A stretch of 17,923 nucleotides of DNA from contig WGAU01000067.1 in assembly GCA_015494645.1 (NCBI GenBank), forward strand, positions 1 through 17,923. Reading direction: 5' to 3'. This document shows positions 6,613-14,457 of this stretch, in pieces. The translations under genes were made by a program, and so were the position numbers. The stretch's first letter is position 1. Every line of letters begins with the position of its first letter. A model generated the notes under the pieces. It saw only the letters and a list, made by a program, of their open reading frames with translations, was not told the DNA's origin and made no database searches. Source of the stretch: Aquificota bacterium (lineage in GTDB: Bacteria > Thermosulfidibacterota > Thermosulfidibacteria > Thermosulfidibacterales > Thermosulfidibacteraceae).

Positions 6613-7563
6613 GTGGAGCCTAAAATCTCTGTTGTTGTTCCCATTTACAACGAAAGAGAAAACATAGAGCCCCTATATAGAGAATTAAAGGAAGTACTGG
6701 AAAGGCTGAAGGAAGGCTACGAAATAATCTTTGTCAACGACGGCTCTCAGGACGGGAGTGAAGAGATTTTAGACAAAATTGCCCTATCTGACCCCAAGGT
6801 TACAGTGATCCACCTAAGAAGAAATTTTGGACAAACGGCAGCAATGTCCGCTGGCTTCTACCATGCCAAGGGAAGCGTCGTTATTACCATGGACGGAGAT
6901 CTGCAAAACGATCCACGGGACATACCCAAGTTGTTAGAAAAGATAGAAGAGGGTTACGATATAGTCAGCGGCTGGAGAAAGGATAGAAAAGACCCGTACT
7001 GGACCAGAGTCTTCCCGTCCAAAATAGCCAACGCCCTAATATCATACGTAACTGGAGTAAAGCTACACGATTACGGATGTTCCCTTAAAGCCTACAAAAG
7101 GGAAGTGATTAAAGAACTACACCTTTACGGGGAACAGCACAGATTCATCCCCGCCCTTGCCTCAGAACTCGGATGTAAAATAGCAGAGATCCCGGTTAAC
7201 CACCGTCCCAGAACGGCAGGCAAAAGCAAATACGGCATATCCAGAACCTTCAAGGTGCTCTTGGACCTAATGGTCATCAAGTTTCTGCTGGTTTATAAAG
7301 CCAAGCCTATGAGAGTATTCGGCGGAATAGGAAGCATACTATTTCTCTTAGGTTTCTTTCCCTTTTCCTACCTTGTGCTCTACAAAATCTTCACAGGAGC
7401 CTCCATTGGACACAGGCCCCTGCTCATCATATCCGCTGTTTTTATGCTGGCAGGATTACAGTTAGTGTGCATAGGCATACTGGGAGAGCTTATGGTCAGG
7501 GTTTATTTTGAAACGCAGGACAAACATCCCTACCACATCAAAAGGATAGTAAAAAAAGAGTGA
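6613..7563 (+). CDS. Membrane-anchored family 2 glycosyltransferase (ArnC/GtrB/DPM1-like)
   Basis: This 316-residue protein resembles polyprenyl-phosphate sugar transferases, which move a sugar from a nucleotide donor to a lipid carrier at the inner face of the membrane. The GT-A domain shows VVVPIYNERENIEPL (7-21), FVNDGSQDGS (40-49) and the metal-binding DGDLQND (94-100). Next come HDYGCSLKAYKREVI (152-166), HRFIPA (176-181) and the basic segment PRTAGKSKYGISRT (199-212), typical of the DPM1/GtrB group. Two C-terminal membrane helices follow (about 234-258 and 268-292). The start is GTG at 6613, chosen from the ribosome site. It lies directly after mreD, and its stop overlaps the next gene, so it belongs to the mre transcript. 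The sugar and lipid substrates are unknown. Confidence 0.88.
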   Translation: MEPKISVVVPIYNERENIEPLYRELKEVLERLKEGYEIIFVNDGSQDGSEEILDKIALSDPKVTVIHLRRNFGQTAAMSAGFYHAKGSVVITMDGDLQNDPRDIPKLLEKIEEGYDIVSGWRKDRKDPYWTRVFPSKIANALISYVTGVKLHDYGCSLKAYKREVIKELHLYGEQHRFIPALASELGCKIAEIPVNHRPRTAGKSKYGISRTFKVLLDLMVIKFLLVYKAKPMRVFGGIGSILFLLGFFPFSYLVLYKIFTGASIGHRPLLIISAVFMLAGLQLVCIGILGELMVRVYFETQDKHPYHIKRIVKKE

Positions 7564-8453
7564 AAAGGGCAATCTTTATAACCGTTACCCTTATCTTGTT
7601 AGCTTTGGTTCTATACAATTTAGACTGGGACAAGATAAAGGACTTCCTCCGCAACTGTGACCTGAAGAAAATAGCCATAGCCTATATACTCTATATAGGC
7701 AGTTTCTGGGCCAGGGCACTGCGATGGAAGATTATGTTGAAAAAGCCTGTCCTGACCAGATTATTCAGCACCGTAAGCATTCACACCTTGGCTAACAACA
7801 TATATCCCGCAAGATCTGGGGAGCTATCCTTTCTGTACCTTTTGAAGGAACACAAGAAGTCAGAGCTTGCATCTGTACTACTCATCGCAAGACTATCAGA
7901 TTTGGCAAGCATATGCCTAATATTTGGAACATCGGTAATTGTTCTGTTCAAAGACCACTTTATAGCCCTCGCGTCTTTAGCTCTGTCAGGCCTCATCTGC
8001 GTGGTCACATTACTCACTCCCAAAGCGATAGAAAGCATCAAAAAAAGACTTCCCCAAAAGCTTGCAGTAAAGGTGGAAAATCTACATCAAGCTTTGAAAG
8101 AGCAAAAAGGACTTCTTCCAGCAACTTTCACAGCATCTTTAATAGTATGGATGGTAAAGTATCTAAGCTTCTTTTTTCTAAGTAACGCTGTTTTGGAAAG
8201 CATGGGCATAAGGGTAAGCCTGTGGCAAGCAGTATTTGGAGTGAGCTTCTCAGAACTCACGACAGTGCTTCCCATACACAGCTTTGGAGGATTCGGAACC
8301 TTCGAGGCAGGATGGACAGGAGCCTACATGATATTAGGCTTTCCAAAAGAGATTGCTGTTACCTCTGGATTTCTATTCCATGTATCACTGCTACTTTTCT
8401 CAACCCTAACAGCCCTGCCCTTTCTCATGCTTCACAAAGAAGCCAACCCTTAA
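7560..8453 (+). CDS. LPG-synthase-TM / flippase-like family membrane protein (UPF0104)
   Basis: The 297-residue polytopic protein has about seven hydrophobic segments. It carries the marks of the lysylphosphatidylglycerol-synthase transmembrane family (also called YbhN/AglD/UPF0104): ANNIYPARSGELSFLYLL (78-95) with the conserved RxGE, and FGGFGTFEAG (242-251) near the C-terminus. It has no C-terminal aminoacyl-transfer domain, so it is not a full MprF. Members are proposed to move or modify lipids, often beside a polyprenyl-phosphate glycosyltransferase, as here. The GTG start overlaps the stop of the glycosyltransferase by 4 bp, suggesting the two act together. The start follows from that coupling. 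The exact role is unknown. Confidence 0.85.
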   Translation: MKRAIFITVTLILLALVLYNLDWDKIKDFLRNCDLKKIAIAYILYIGSFWARALRWKIMLKKPVLTRLFSTVSIHTLANNIYPARSGELSFLYLLKEHKKSELASVLLIARLSDLASICLIFGTSVIVLFKDHFIALASLALSGLICVVTLLTPKAIESIKKRLPQKLAVKVENLHQALKEQKGLLPATFTASLIVWMVKYLSFFFLSNAVLESMGIRVSLWQAVFGVSFSELTTVLPIHSFGGFGTFEAGWTGAYMILGFPKEIAVTSGFLFHVSLLLFSTLTALPFLMLHKEANP

Positions 8454-8466
8454 AAAACAGCCTGCT

Positions 8467-9372
8467 TTAACCGTTACAGCTCTTTCCTCCTCTTTCCTTC
8501 ATCAGGAAATCAACAAAAAGCTCTATGGCGGGGGAAAGGGTTTTTCCTTTTCTAAGCACGACATAGAAATCCCTAAGAATATCCAAACCCTCCACATTAA
8601 CTATCTTTAGCTCTCCCTTCTCTAAATCACTTTTAACAGAAAGCTCGGAAATTATACCACAGCCCAAACCGCTTCTGACTGCCTCTTTGACAGCAGTTGT
8701 GCTCCCAACTTCCGCAACTACATTGAGATCTTCAACCTTGATCCCATAACTATCTAAAGCCCTCTCAAAAGCCCGTCTGGTACCAGAGCCCTTCTCTCTC
8801 ATAACAAAAGGCAATTCGCGCAACCCATTCACATCCGTTTTATCAGGATACTTTTCGCTGTTAGGAGCCGCCACAATCACTCTATCTCTGCACAAGGGCT
8901 TAAAGATCAGCCTATCTTCCTCGCTCTTTGCCCCAACCACTCCCATCTCCATATCCCCGTCAGCCACGCTCTGTATCACCATTTCCGAATCCATTACTCT
9001 TATCTTAAATTTGGTCTTGGGGTACTGTTTCATAAACTCCGGAAGAATCCTCGGAAGTATGAACTCCCCCGGAACGGTGCTTGCACCAACAACAAAGGTT
9101 CCCTCCACGCTTCCAAGAAACCTTTTCAAAGCAAGCAACGCCTTTTCCTTTAGAGAAACAATCTCTGCGGCATACTCAAAAAACAGCTTACCCGCAGGAG
9201 TGAGAGAAATGTTTCTTCCCTCTCTGTCAATCAGCTTTACCCCAAGTTCCCTTTCTAAATTCTGCAGGTGAAGACTTACCGTAGGCTGAGAAAGCCCGAG
9301 ATTCTCTGCCGCTTTCGTGAAACTCTTTGTCTTTGCCACTTCAACAAAGACCTCTATATGCCTCAACTCCAT
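8467..9372 (-). CDS. LysR-type transcriptional regulator, selenium-operon associated
   Basis: This is a 301-residue LysR regulator. An N-terminal winged helix-turn-helix (1-60) reads MELRHIEVFVEVAKTKSFT and then SQPTVSLHLQNLE. A linker helix and a periplasmic-binding-like effector domain (about 90-295) follow. The segment GTFVVGASTVPGEFILPRIL is typical of the subgroup that includes CysB/CmpR-like and selenium-associated regulators. It lies 3 bp downstream of selB in the same operon, and a LysR subgroup linked to selenium genes is known. It may therefore sense selenium or sulfur status, but the ligand and targets cannot be read from the sequence. A good ribosome site (AGAGGTG) precedes the ATG. 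It converges with the plus-strand membrane-protein gene, leaving 13 bp between stops. Confidence 0.92.
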   Translation of the reverse strand: MELRHIEVFVEVAKTKSFTKAAENLGLSQPTVSLHLQNLERELGVKLIDREGRNISLTPAGKLFFEYAAEIVSLKEKALLALKRFLGSVEGTFVVGASTVPGEFILPRILPEFMKQYPKTKFKIRVMDSEMVIQSVADGDMEMGVVGAKSEEDRLIFKPLCRDRVIVAAPNSEKYPDKTDVNGLRELPFVMREKGSGTRRAFERALDSYGIKVEDLNVVAEVGSTTAVKEAVRSGLGCGIISELSVKSDLEKGELKIVNVEGLDILRDFYVVLRKGKTLSPAIELFVDFLMKERGGKSCNG

Positions 9373-9375
9373 AAT

Positions 9376-11238
9376 TCACCTCTTTTTTCTTACATTCCCT
9401 ACCCTTTTAGTCAGTCCTATTTTATCAAGAAACTCAAGGTATGGAATAGCGTACTTTCTGCTAAGGCCAAAAATATTTTTGAAGTCCGAAACTTTCATCT
9501 CTTTGCGCTTTTCAAAGAACCTATTCACTTCAGAGATCAACCTATTTATATGCTTTTTGTGAACCACTATACCCATACTAACCCTGACAAGAACCTTATT
9601 TTCAATAAGATAACGAAGGATCCTTCTCTTCTCCTCCTTATCGGTTATCCCCAAGCTATCAAAAACCTCATCAACTGCTGGAACGGTAAGCCCAGCCTTT
9701 TCAAAGGCCTTTTCCACTTCATAAACTAATTCGCCTACATCCTCACGGTCCTCACCGAAGGAAAGGCCTTTAGAATCAACCTTTACCCCCTCTATTCCAA
9801 AAGCCAAGTCCCTGATAACATCTTCAGGAAGCCCCAACTTGTGGGAAATTTCCTTATAAGAGATCCTTACAAAGAGTTTATCCCTTTGCGCCTCTGTTGC
9901 TACTATCTCTTTTATCCTGTCTTTGATTTTCTCAGCCACCTTGGTGCTGAAAAGGCGACTTCCAGCCTTAACCAGCAACCCCTGTTCCATCAAATCCTTT
10001 ACAATCTCCTCTGCTCTTGCAGGATCCAAAAGCTTCAAACGCAGCTCATCCAACTCCATTCCCTTTGGCGCCCAATCCAGAAAGAGTTTGGCCCTGTCCG
10101 CATCTCCCCTCCCATCAAGCCTTTCCAGTCTATTAGCAAGAACAGAGCGCTTTATTCTCCTCCCATCCCCCACGGCATCAAGGATGGTTCCTCCTCCTAT
10201 GGTGTAAATAGGAGAATAGCTCCTGATAACAACAGGCTCACCATTTGCCGCAACAATAGGCTCATCAAGATGTATCCTGCAGTAGCACCATTCCCCAGGC
10301 TTTAACGCCTCCCTGTCCAAAAACTTAACCCTGCCAATGGCCTCCTTTGTGGCAACATGCACTCTAACAGGGGCAAGATCCTTAAGGGGCTTGGCATCCC
10401 TGAAGAGTCTTATCCTACAATCAACTATCTGCGAAGACCTAAACATTCCAGGCTGAACCAACACATCTCCACGTTCAATCTGAGAAGCCTCCACTCCCTG
10501 AAGGTTAACAGCCGTTCTGAATCCAGCTTGAGAGCGCTCCACATCCTCTCCTTGAACCTGTATATTCCTCACTTTAGCCCTTATCCTCTGTGGAAGGATC
10601 TCAATCTCGTCCTTTAACTCCACCTTTCCAGAAAAGACAGTTCCTGTCACCACTGTGCCAAACCCTTTCACCACAAAGACCCTGTCCACTGGCATGCGAA
10701 AGGCAGAAACATCCCTTTTTCTTTCCACCTGAAGGGCCACCCCTTCTATAGTTCTTATGAGCTCATCCAATCCCTCCCCTGTTTTTGAGGAAACAGGAAC
10801 AACAGGTGCATCCCTAAAAGATGTATCCTGAAGGAAAAGCCTGACTTCCTCCCCCACCTCCGCGAGTTTGTCCCTGTCCACTTTATCTATCTTAGTAAGG
10901 GCAACCACACCCTTATCTATTCCCAATACCTCACATATATTAAGATGCTCCACGGTCTGGGGCATAACTCCCTCGTCAGCGGCTATTACAAGAAGCACCA
11001 TATCTATACCGCAGGCACCAGCTATCATGTTCTTAACGAGTCTCTCGTGACCGGGAACATCTACAAAGCTAACTTTAAGGTTTTCCGTTAACTGGCTGTG
11101 AGCAAACCCTATGTCTATGGTTATACCCCTCTCTTTCTCCTCTGGAAGCCTGTCCGTGTCAACGCCGGTCAGAGCCTTAACTAAAGAGGTTTTTCCATGA
11201 TCAATGTGTCCAGCCGTTCCAATGATAACGTATTTCAT
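9376..11238 (-). CDS. selB: Selenocysteine-specific translation elongation factor
   Basis: SelB is a GTPase that carries Sec-tRNA(Sec) to the ribosome at UGA codons marked by a SECIS hairpin. The 620-residue length is normal. The G domain has GHIDHGKT (10-17), the switch segment RGITIDIGFA (37-46), DVPGHERLVKNM (60-71) and TKID (115-118). EF-Tu-like domains II and III follow, with VFVVKGFGTVVTGTVFSG near 187-205 and TIGGGTILD near 355. The last 250 residues are the C-terminal winged-helix repeats that bind the SECIS RNA. Its ATG overlaps the selA stop by 4 bp. It implies that the organism decodes UGA as selenocysteine; selC and selD are not in the window. Confidence 0.98.
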   Translation of the reverse strand: MKYVIIGTAGHIDHGKTSLVKALTGVDTDRLPEEKERGITIDIGFAHSQLTENLKVSFVDVPGHERLVKNMIAGACGIDMVLLVIAADEGVMPQTVEHLNICEVLGIDKGVVALTKIDKVDRDKLAEVGEEVRLFLQDTSFRDAPVVPVSSKTGEGLDELIRTIEGVALQVERKRDVSAFRMPVDRVFVVKGFGTVVTGTVFSGKVELKDEIEILPQRIRAKVRNIQVQGEDVERSQAGFRTAVNLQGVEASQIERGDVLVQPGMFRSSQIVDCRIRLFRDAKPLKDLAPVRVHVATKEAIGRVKFLDREALKPGEWCYCRIHLDEPIVAANGEPVVIRSYSPIYTIGGGTILDAVGDGRRIKRSVLANRLERLDGRGDADRAKLFLDWAPKGMELDELRLKLLDPARAEEIVKDLMEQGLLVKAGSRLFSTKVAEKIKDRIKEIVATEAQRDKLFVRISYKEISHKLGLPEDVIRDLAFGIEGVKVDSKGLSFGEDREDVGELVYEVEKAFEKAGLTVPAVDEVFDSLGITDKEEKRRILRYLIENKVLVRVSMGIVVHKKHINRLISEVNRFFEKRKEMKVSDFKNIFGLSRKYAIPYLEFLDKIGLTKRVGNVRKKR

Positions 11239-12617
11239 CTCAAAGCCACCTCCACCATCTCCACCAGAAGTTCCACTTCTTCCTCTCTAACGGTTCTCAT
11301 ATCAAGAAGTAATCTGTCTTGTTTGATTCTCCCCACCACAGGAACTGTGGGACGAGTTCTCAACCTTCTATCAATCTCCCGGCAATCTCCTCCATTAACA
11401 GCCACACAGAAGGTGGGAAGCTCCGCCGTGGGAAGAGCACCTCCACCTACGGTGGACACATCCTCAATCACCTCAAAGGTGTATCCTCCAATCCTTTCGG
11501 AAAGGAGTTTAGCCACCTTCTCCGCTCTCATCTTCAAAACTTCTACCTTCTCCGAAAGCATCCTCAGAACAGGTATCCTCTCAACAGCAGCCTCTTCCCC
11601 TTCCATGTAGATCCTCAAGGTGGCCTCAAGGGCGCTGAGGGTAAGCTTGTCTATTCTCAATGCCCTGTTGATGGGATTCTTCCTTATCTTTTCCAGCAGC
11701 TCCTCTCTCCCCAATACTATACCCGCTTGAGCAGAACCAAGAAGCTTGTCCCCGCTAAAGGAGACCACATGTGCCCCTGCCCTCAGAGATTCCTTAACGG
11801 TGGGCTCGTAAGGCAAGCCAAAGCGTCTCACATCCACAAATAGACCGCTCCCCAAGTCTTCATAAACAGGTATGCCGTATCTTTCACCAAGGACAACCAG
11901 ATCCCTAAGGGGAACACTTTCAGTAAAGCCGACGATCCTGTAGTTGCTTGTGTGAACCTTCATGATAAGAGCTGTGTTTTCTCCTATGGCAGACTCGTAA
12001 TCTGAAAGCTTGGTCTTGTTGGTGGTCCCCACCTCTCTAAGAATAGATCCAGCAGCTTTCATTACATCAGGAATTCTGAAGGAACCTCCTATCTCAATAA
12101 GCTCACCTCTGGACACAATGACCTCTTTTCCTTTAGCCAAAGTGTTCAGCACCAAAAAAACTGCAGAGGCGTTGTTGTTAACCACAAGGGCACTTTCCGC
12201 TCCCGTGATCTTTTTGAGAAGCTCAACAACATGGGTGTATCTGAGTCCCCTCCTGCCTTGCTTCACATCGTACTCAAGGTTTGAATAGTTCATGGCAACC
12301 TCTGCCATGGCACCAACCGCCTCCTTAGGCAAAGGCGCTCTTCCAAGGTTTGTATGAAGAACAACCCCCGTAGCATTTATCACCCTCTTAAGGGAAGGAA
12401 GGGAAAAAAACTCTATCCTCTCAATAACCTCCTGTGCCACTGAAGCTTCAGACACCTCCACATCCAAACCGTCAAGGATCTTTTTTCTTCTCTCCTCCAA
12501 AACTCTCCTTATGGCCTCAACAACCACCCATCTGGGATAGGAGGAAAGCAATTCCCTCACATCCTCCCTTTCCAAAACGGCGCTAACCTGTGGAAGACTC
12601 CTGAGCTTATCCTTCAT
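11235..12617 (-). CDS. selA: L-seryl-tRNA(Sec) selenium transferase
   Basis: SelA is a PLP enzyme that converts Ser-tRNA(Sec) to Sec-tRNA(Sec) with selenophosphate; bacterial SelA forms a large ring. The 460 residues show the N-terminal LRSLPQVSAVLE, then VINATGVVLHTNLGRAPLP (79-97), the basic GRRGLRYTH, NNNASAVFLVL, EVGTTNKT (195-202), HTSNYRIVGF and VYEDLGSG. The PLP lysine lies in SFSGDKLLGSAQAG (Lys291). The first ATG in frame, at 12623, has GGAGG touching it, which is too close. The ATG at 12617 has that site 6 bp upstream and is preferred. It heads the selA-selB-LysR operon behind a terminator. No convincing promoter was found in the 40-odd bases between. Confidence 0.97.
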   Translation of the reverse strand: MKDKLRSLPQVSAVLEREDVRELLSSYPRWVVVEAIRRVLEERRKKILDGLDVEVSEASVAQEVIERIEFFSLPSLKRVINATGVVLHTNLGRAPLPKEAVGAMAEVAMNYSNLEYDVKQGRRGLRYTHVVELLKKITGAESALVVNNNASAVFLVLNTLAKGKEVIVSRGELIEIGGSFRIPDVMKAAGSILREVGTTNKTKLSDYESAIGENTALIMKVHTSNYRIVGFTESVPLRDLVVLGERYGIPVYEDLGSGLFVDVRRFGLPYEPTVKESLRAGAHVVSFSGDKLLGSAQAGIVLGREELLEKIRKNPINRALRIDKLTLSALEATLRIYMEGEEAAVERIPVLRMLSEKVEVLKMRAEKVAKLLSERIGGYTFEVIEDVSTVGGGALPTAELPTFCVAVNGGDCREIDRRLRTRPTVPVVGRIKQDRLLLDMRTVREEEVELLVEMVEVALR

Positions 12618-12623
12618 GGACAT

Positions 12624-12628
12624 CCTCC
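12624..12628 (-). promoter_or_regulatory. Ribosome binding site that sets the selA start
   Basis: On the minus strand GGAGG lies 6 bp ahead of the ATG at 12617 and directly abuts the ATG at 12623. Normal spacing favours the inner ATG, which shortens SelA by two residues. Confidence 0.7.
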
Positions 12629-12660
12629 AAGGCGGGATAGGATAACAGAAAAGGCGGGAA

Positions 12661-12690
12661 AATAAAAAGGGGAGGCCCTAAGCCTCCCCC
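12661..12690 (-). terminator. Intrinsic terminator after the acyl-CoA operon
   Basis: An 8-bp perfect stem, GGGGAGGC and its complement (12669-12676 with 12682-12689), closes a 5-base loop. On the minus strand it is followed by TTTTTATTTT. It lies 6 bp after the stop of the enoyl-CoA hydratase gene and so ends that transcript before selA. Sel transcription then needs its own promoter or some read-through. Confidence 0.9.
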
Positions 12691-12695
12691 TGACA

Positions 12696-13481
12696 TTACT
12701 TGCCTTGGAAATTTGGCTTTCTCTTTTCCAAAAAAGCCTTGGTTCCTTCTACCTTGTCCTCGGTAGCACAGCACATACCGAAAAGATCCGCTTCTATCTT
12801 CAAACCGTCTTCTAAGCTCACCTCCAGTCCTCTGTTTACCGCCTCCATGGCAAACTTCACAGCCAAAGGACCCTTGGAAAGGATGGTCTTGGCCATTTCA
12901 ATGGCTTCATCAAGAAGCTTGTCGGGAGGAACAACTTTGTTCACAAGCCCCATCTGATAGGCTTCCTGAGCATCTACCATGCGGCCGGTTAGAATCAGCT
13001 CCATGGCTCTTCCCTTTCCAACCAGCCTCGGAAGGCGCTGAGTTCCACCATACCCAGGAATGATACCCAAGTTTACCTCAGGCTGTCCGAGCTTGGCCTT
13101 TTCAGAAGCTATCCTTATGGTACACGCCATGGCAAGCTCACATCCACCACCAAGGGCATAGCCGTTTATGGCAGCAATCACAGGCTTGCCGAGATTCTCA
13201 ATAAGATTGAAAACAGCCTGTCCTTTTTCGGCAAACCTCTTGCCATCAAGGGGATCAAGCTCAACAAGACCCGTTATATCCGCACCGGCAACGAAGGCCT
13301 TCTCTCCCGCTCCTGTGAGAATAACTACACCTACGTCAGGATCGGCCTGAAGCTCTTTAAAGCATTTCTCAAGCTCATCTATTACGGTGGCGTTAAGCGC
13401 ATTCAAAACCTTGGGCCTGTTGATTGTTACCACAGCTATCCTGTCTTCCCTCTTCTCCACAATCAGAGTCTCGTAAGCCAT
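12696..13481 (-). CDS. Enoyl-CoA hydratase (crotonase family)
   Basis: This 261-residue crotonase hydrates a trans-2-enoyl-CoA to the 3-hydroxyacyl-CoA (or the reverse). The oxyanion-hole segment AFVAGADITGL and the helix GYALGGGCELAMAC are present. Both catalytic glutamates of true hydratases can be seen: Glu115 in GGGCEL and Glu135 in GQPEVNLGIIPGYGGTQRL. The end, FLEKRKPNFQGK, is typical of short-chain crotonases. GGAGG at 13489-13493 touches the outer ATG (13487) but is 7 bp from the ATG at 13481, so the inner start (MAYETLIV) is used. It follows the dehydrogenase gene closely and ends in a strong terminator. Chain length is not known; a short-chain (crotonyl-CoA) substrate is the usual case. 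Confidence 0.95.
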   Translation of the reverse strand: MAYETLIVEKREDRIAVVTINRPKVLNALNATVIDELEKCFKELQADPDVGVVILTGAGEKAFVAGADITGLVELDPLDGKRFAEKGQAVFNLIENLGKPVIAAINGYALGGGCELAMACTIRIASEKAKLGQPEVNLGIIPGYGGTQRLPRLVGKGRAMELILTGRMVDAQEAYQMGLVNKVVPPDKLLDEAIEMAKTILSKGPLAVKFAMEAVNRGLEVSLEDGLKIEADLFGMCCATEDKVEGTKAFLEKRKPNFQGK

Positions 13482-13488
13482 CTTCATA

Positions 13489-13493
13489 CCTCC
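13489..13493 (-). promoter_or_regulatory. Ribosome binding site that sets the enoyl-CoA hydratase start
   Basis: GGAGG on the minus strand lies 7 bp from the ATG at 13481 but only 1 bp from the ATG at 13487. The inner ATG is therefore the better start. Confidence 0.65.
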
Positions 13494-13503
13494 TGTTTAG
13501 GTT

Positions 13504-14373
13504 TTATGTCCTGTCCTCATAGGTGTAGAAGCCTTTGCCTGTTTTCCTTCCCAAGTGCCCCGCTCTGACCATCTGTCTCAGAATAGGGGCAGGCCTGAAC
13601 TTGGGATCGCCAAACTCCTTGTAAAGCACCTCAAGAACGTCCAAGGTGATGTCCACCCCAACAAGATCTATAAGGGCAAGGGGGCCTATGGGCATGTTGG
13701 CACCAAGCTTCATGGCCTCGTCTATCTCCTCAACGCTCCCAACCCCCTCCATGTAAGCCCAAGCAGCCTCGTTCATGTAAGGGACCAAAATCCTGTTGAC
13801 AATAAATCCTGGCTGATCCTTGGTTTTGATAGGAGACTTACCCATTTTCTTGGCAAGCTGATAAGCAAGCTCAACGGTTTCGTCGGAAGTGGTAAGTCCT
13901 TTAACGATTTCAACCAGAGGAAGTACCGGCACAGGATTGAAGAAGTGCATACCCACCACCTTATCGGGCCTGCTGGTGGAGGCAGCAATCTCGGTTATGG
14001 AAAGGGAAGATGTATTGGTTGCCAAAACTACCTCGGGCCTTGTAAGCTTGTCCAACTCACCAAAGATCTCCTTCTTAAGCTCCATCTTCTCAAAGACAGC
14101 CTCAATCACATAGTCCGCATCCTTCAAGTCAGAAAGCTCTTTGGTGGTCTTTATCCTGCTTAGGATGGTATCGGCATCTTCCTGAGATATTTTGTTCTTC
14201 TTAACCATCCTTCCAAGACTCTTCTTTATGATGTTCAAGCCCCTCTCTAAAGCCTCATCAGAAATATCCCTCAAAATCACCTCAAAACCAGAAGCTGCAG
14301 CTACCTGGGCAATTCCAGATCCCATAGTTCCAGCACCGCACACACCTATGACTTTAATATCTTCCAGCTTCAT
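13504..14373 (-). CDS. 3-hydroxyacyl-CoA (3-hydroxybutyryl-CoA) dehydrogenase
   Basis: This enzyme oxidises 3-hydroxyacyl-CoA to 3-oxoacyl-CoA with NAD(P)+, or works in reverse. The 289-residue single-domain-pair form matches the Hbd/FadB2 group. It has a Rossmann GAGTMG (13-18), the acidic RDIS (35-38) after the second strand, and EAVFEKMELKKEIF. The catalytic region holds NTSSL (Ser122) and GMHFFNPVPVLPLVEIV, with His143 and Glu155. The C-terminal domain has DQPGFIVNRIL (Asn193) and GHLGRKTGKGFYTY. GGAGG sits 6 bp before the ATG. It lies just upstream of the hydratase gene, and the two catalyse consecutive steps. A likely promoter precedes it, so the pair could be expressed apart from the CoA-transferases. 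Confidence 0.95.
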   Translation of the reverse strand: MKLEDIKVIGVCGAGTMGSGIAQVAAASGFEVILRDISDEALERGLNIIKKSLGRMVKKNKISQEDADTILSRIKTTKELSDLKDADYVIEAVFEKMELKKEIFGELDKLTRPEVVLATNTSSLSITEIAASTSRPDKVVGMHFFNPVPVLPLVEIVKGLTTSDETVELAYQLAKKMGKSPIKTKDQPGFIVNRILVPYMNEAAWAYMEGVGSVEEIDEAMKLGANMPIGPLALIDLVGVDITLDVLEVLYKEFGDPKFRPAPILRQMVRAGHLGRKTGKGFYTYEDRT

Positions 14374-14412
14374 GACTCACCTCCCCAAGAACAGTATTTT
14401 GCTTTCAGTAAG

Positions 14413-14441
14413 ATTAAAACATATAAAATCAAACTTTTCAA
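14413..14441 (-). promoter_or_regulatory. Probable promoter of the dehydrogenase-hydratase pair
   Basis: On the minus strand TTGAAA (14441-14436), a 17-bp AT-rich spacer and TTTAAT (14418-14413) match the sigma70 layout. Transcription would begin near 14406, about 33 bp before the dehydrogenase ATG. The 84-bp gap (14374-14457) is the largest on this strand and is strongly AT-rich, with no visible terminator. Confidence 0.6.
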
Positions 14442-14457
14442 TTTTGGAAAAGGAAGC

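Noticed and set aside
8454..8480. Possible bidirectional terminator between the membrane protein and LysR genes, with a run of six T on the minus strand
   Set aside because: The bases ahead of the T run form only a 3-4 bp stem with a mismatch, too weak to call.
8467..12617. A selenoprotein with an in-frame UGA near the selenium operon
   Set aside because: All genes in this stretch end at ordinary stops with complete domains, and no truncated family member continuing past a TGA was seen in the window.
13555..14163. A 202-codon open frame on the plus strand opposite the 3-hydroxyacyl-CoA dehydrogenase
   Set aside because: It lies wholly antisense to a clear enzyme gene, has no ribosome site or recognisable domain, and its composition is what the third-position bias of the true gene produces.
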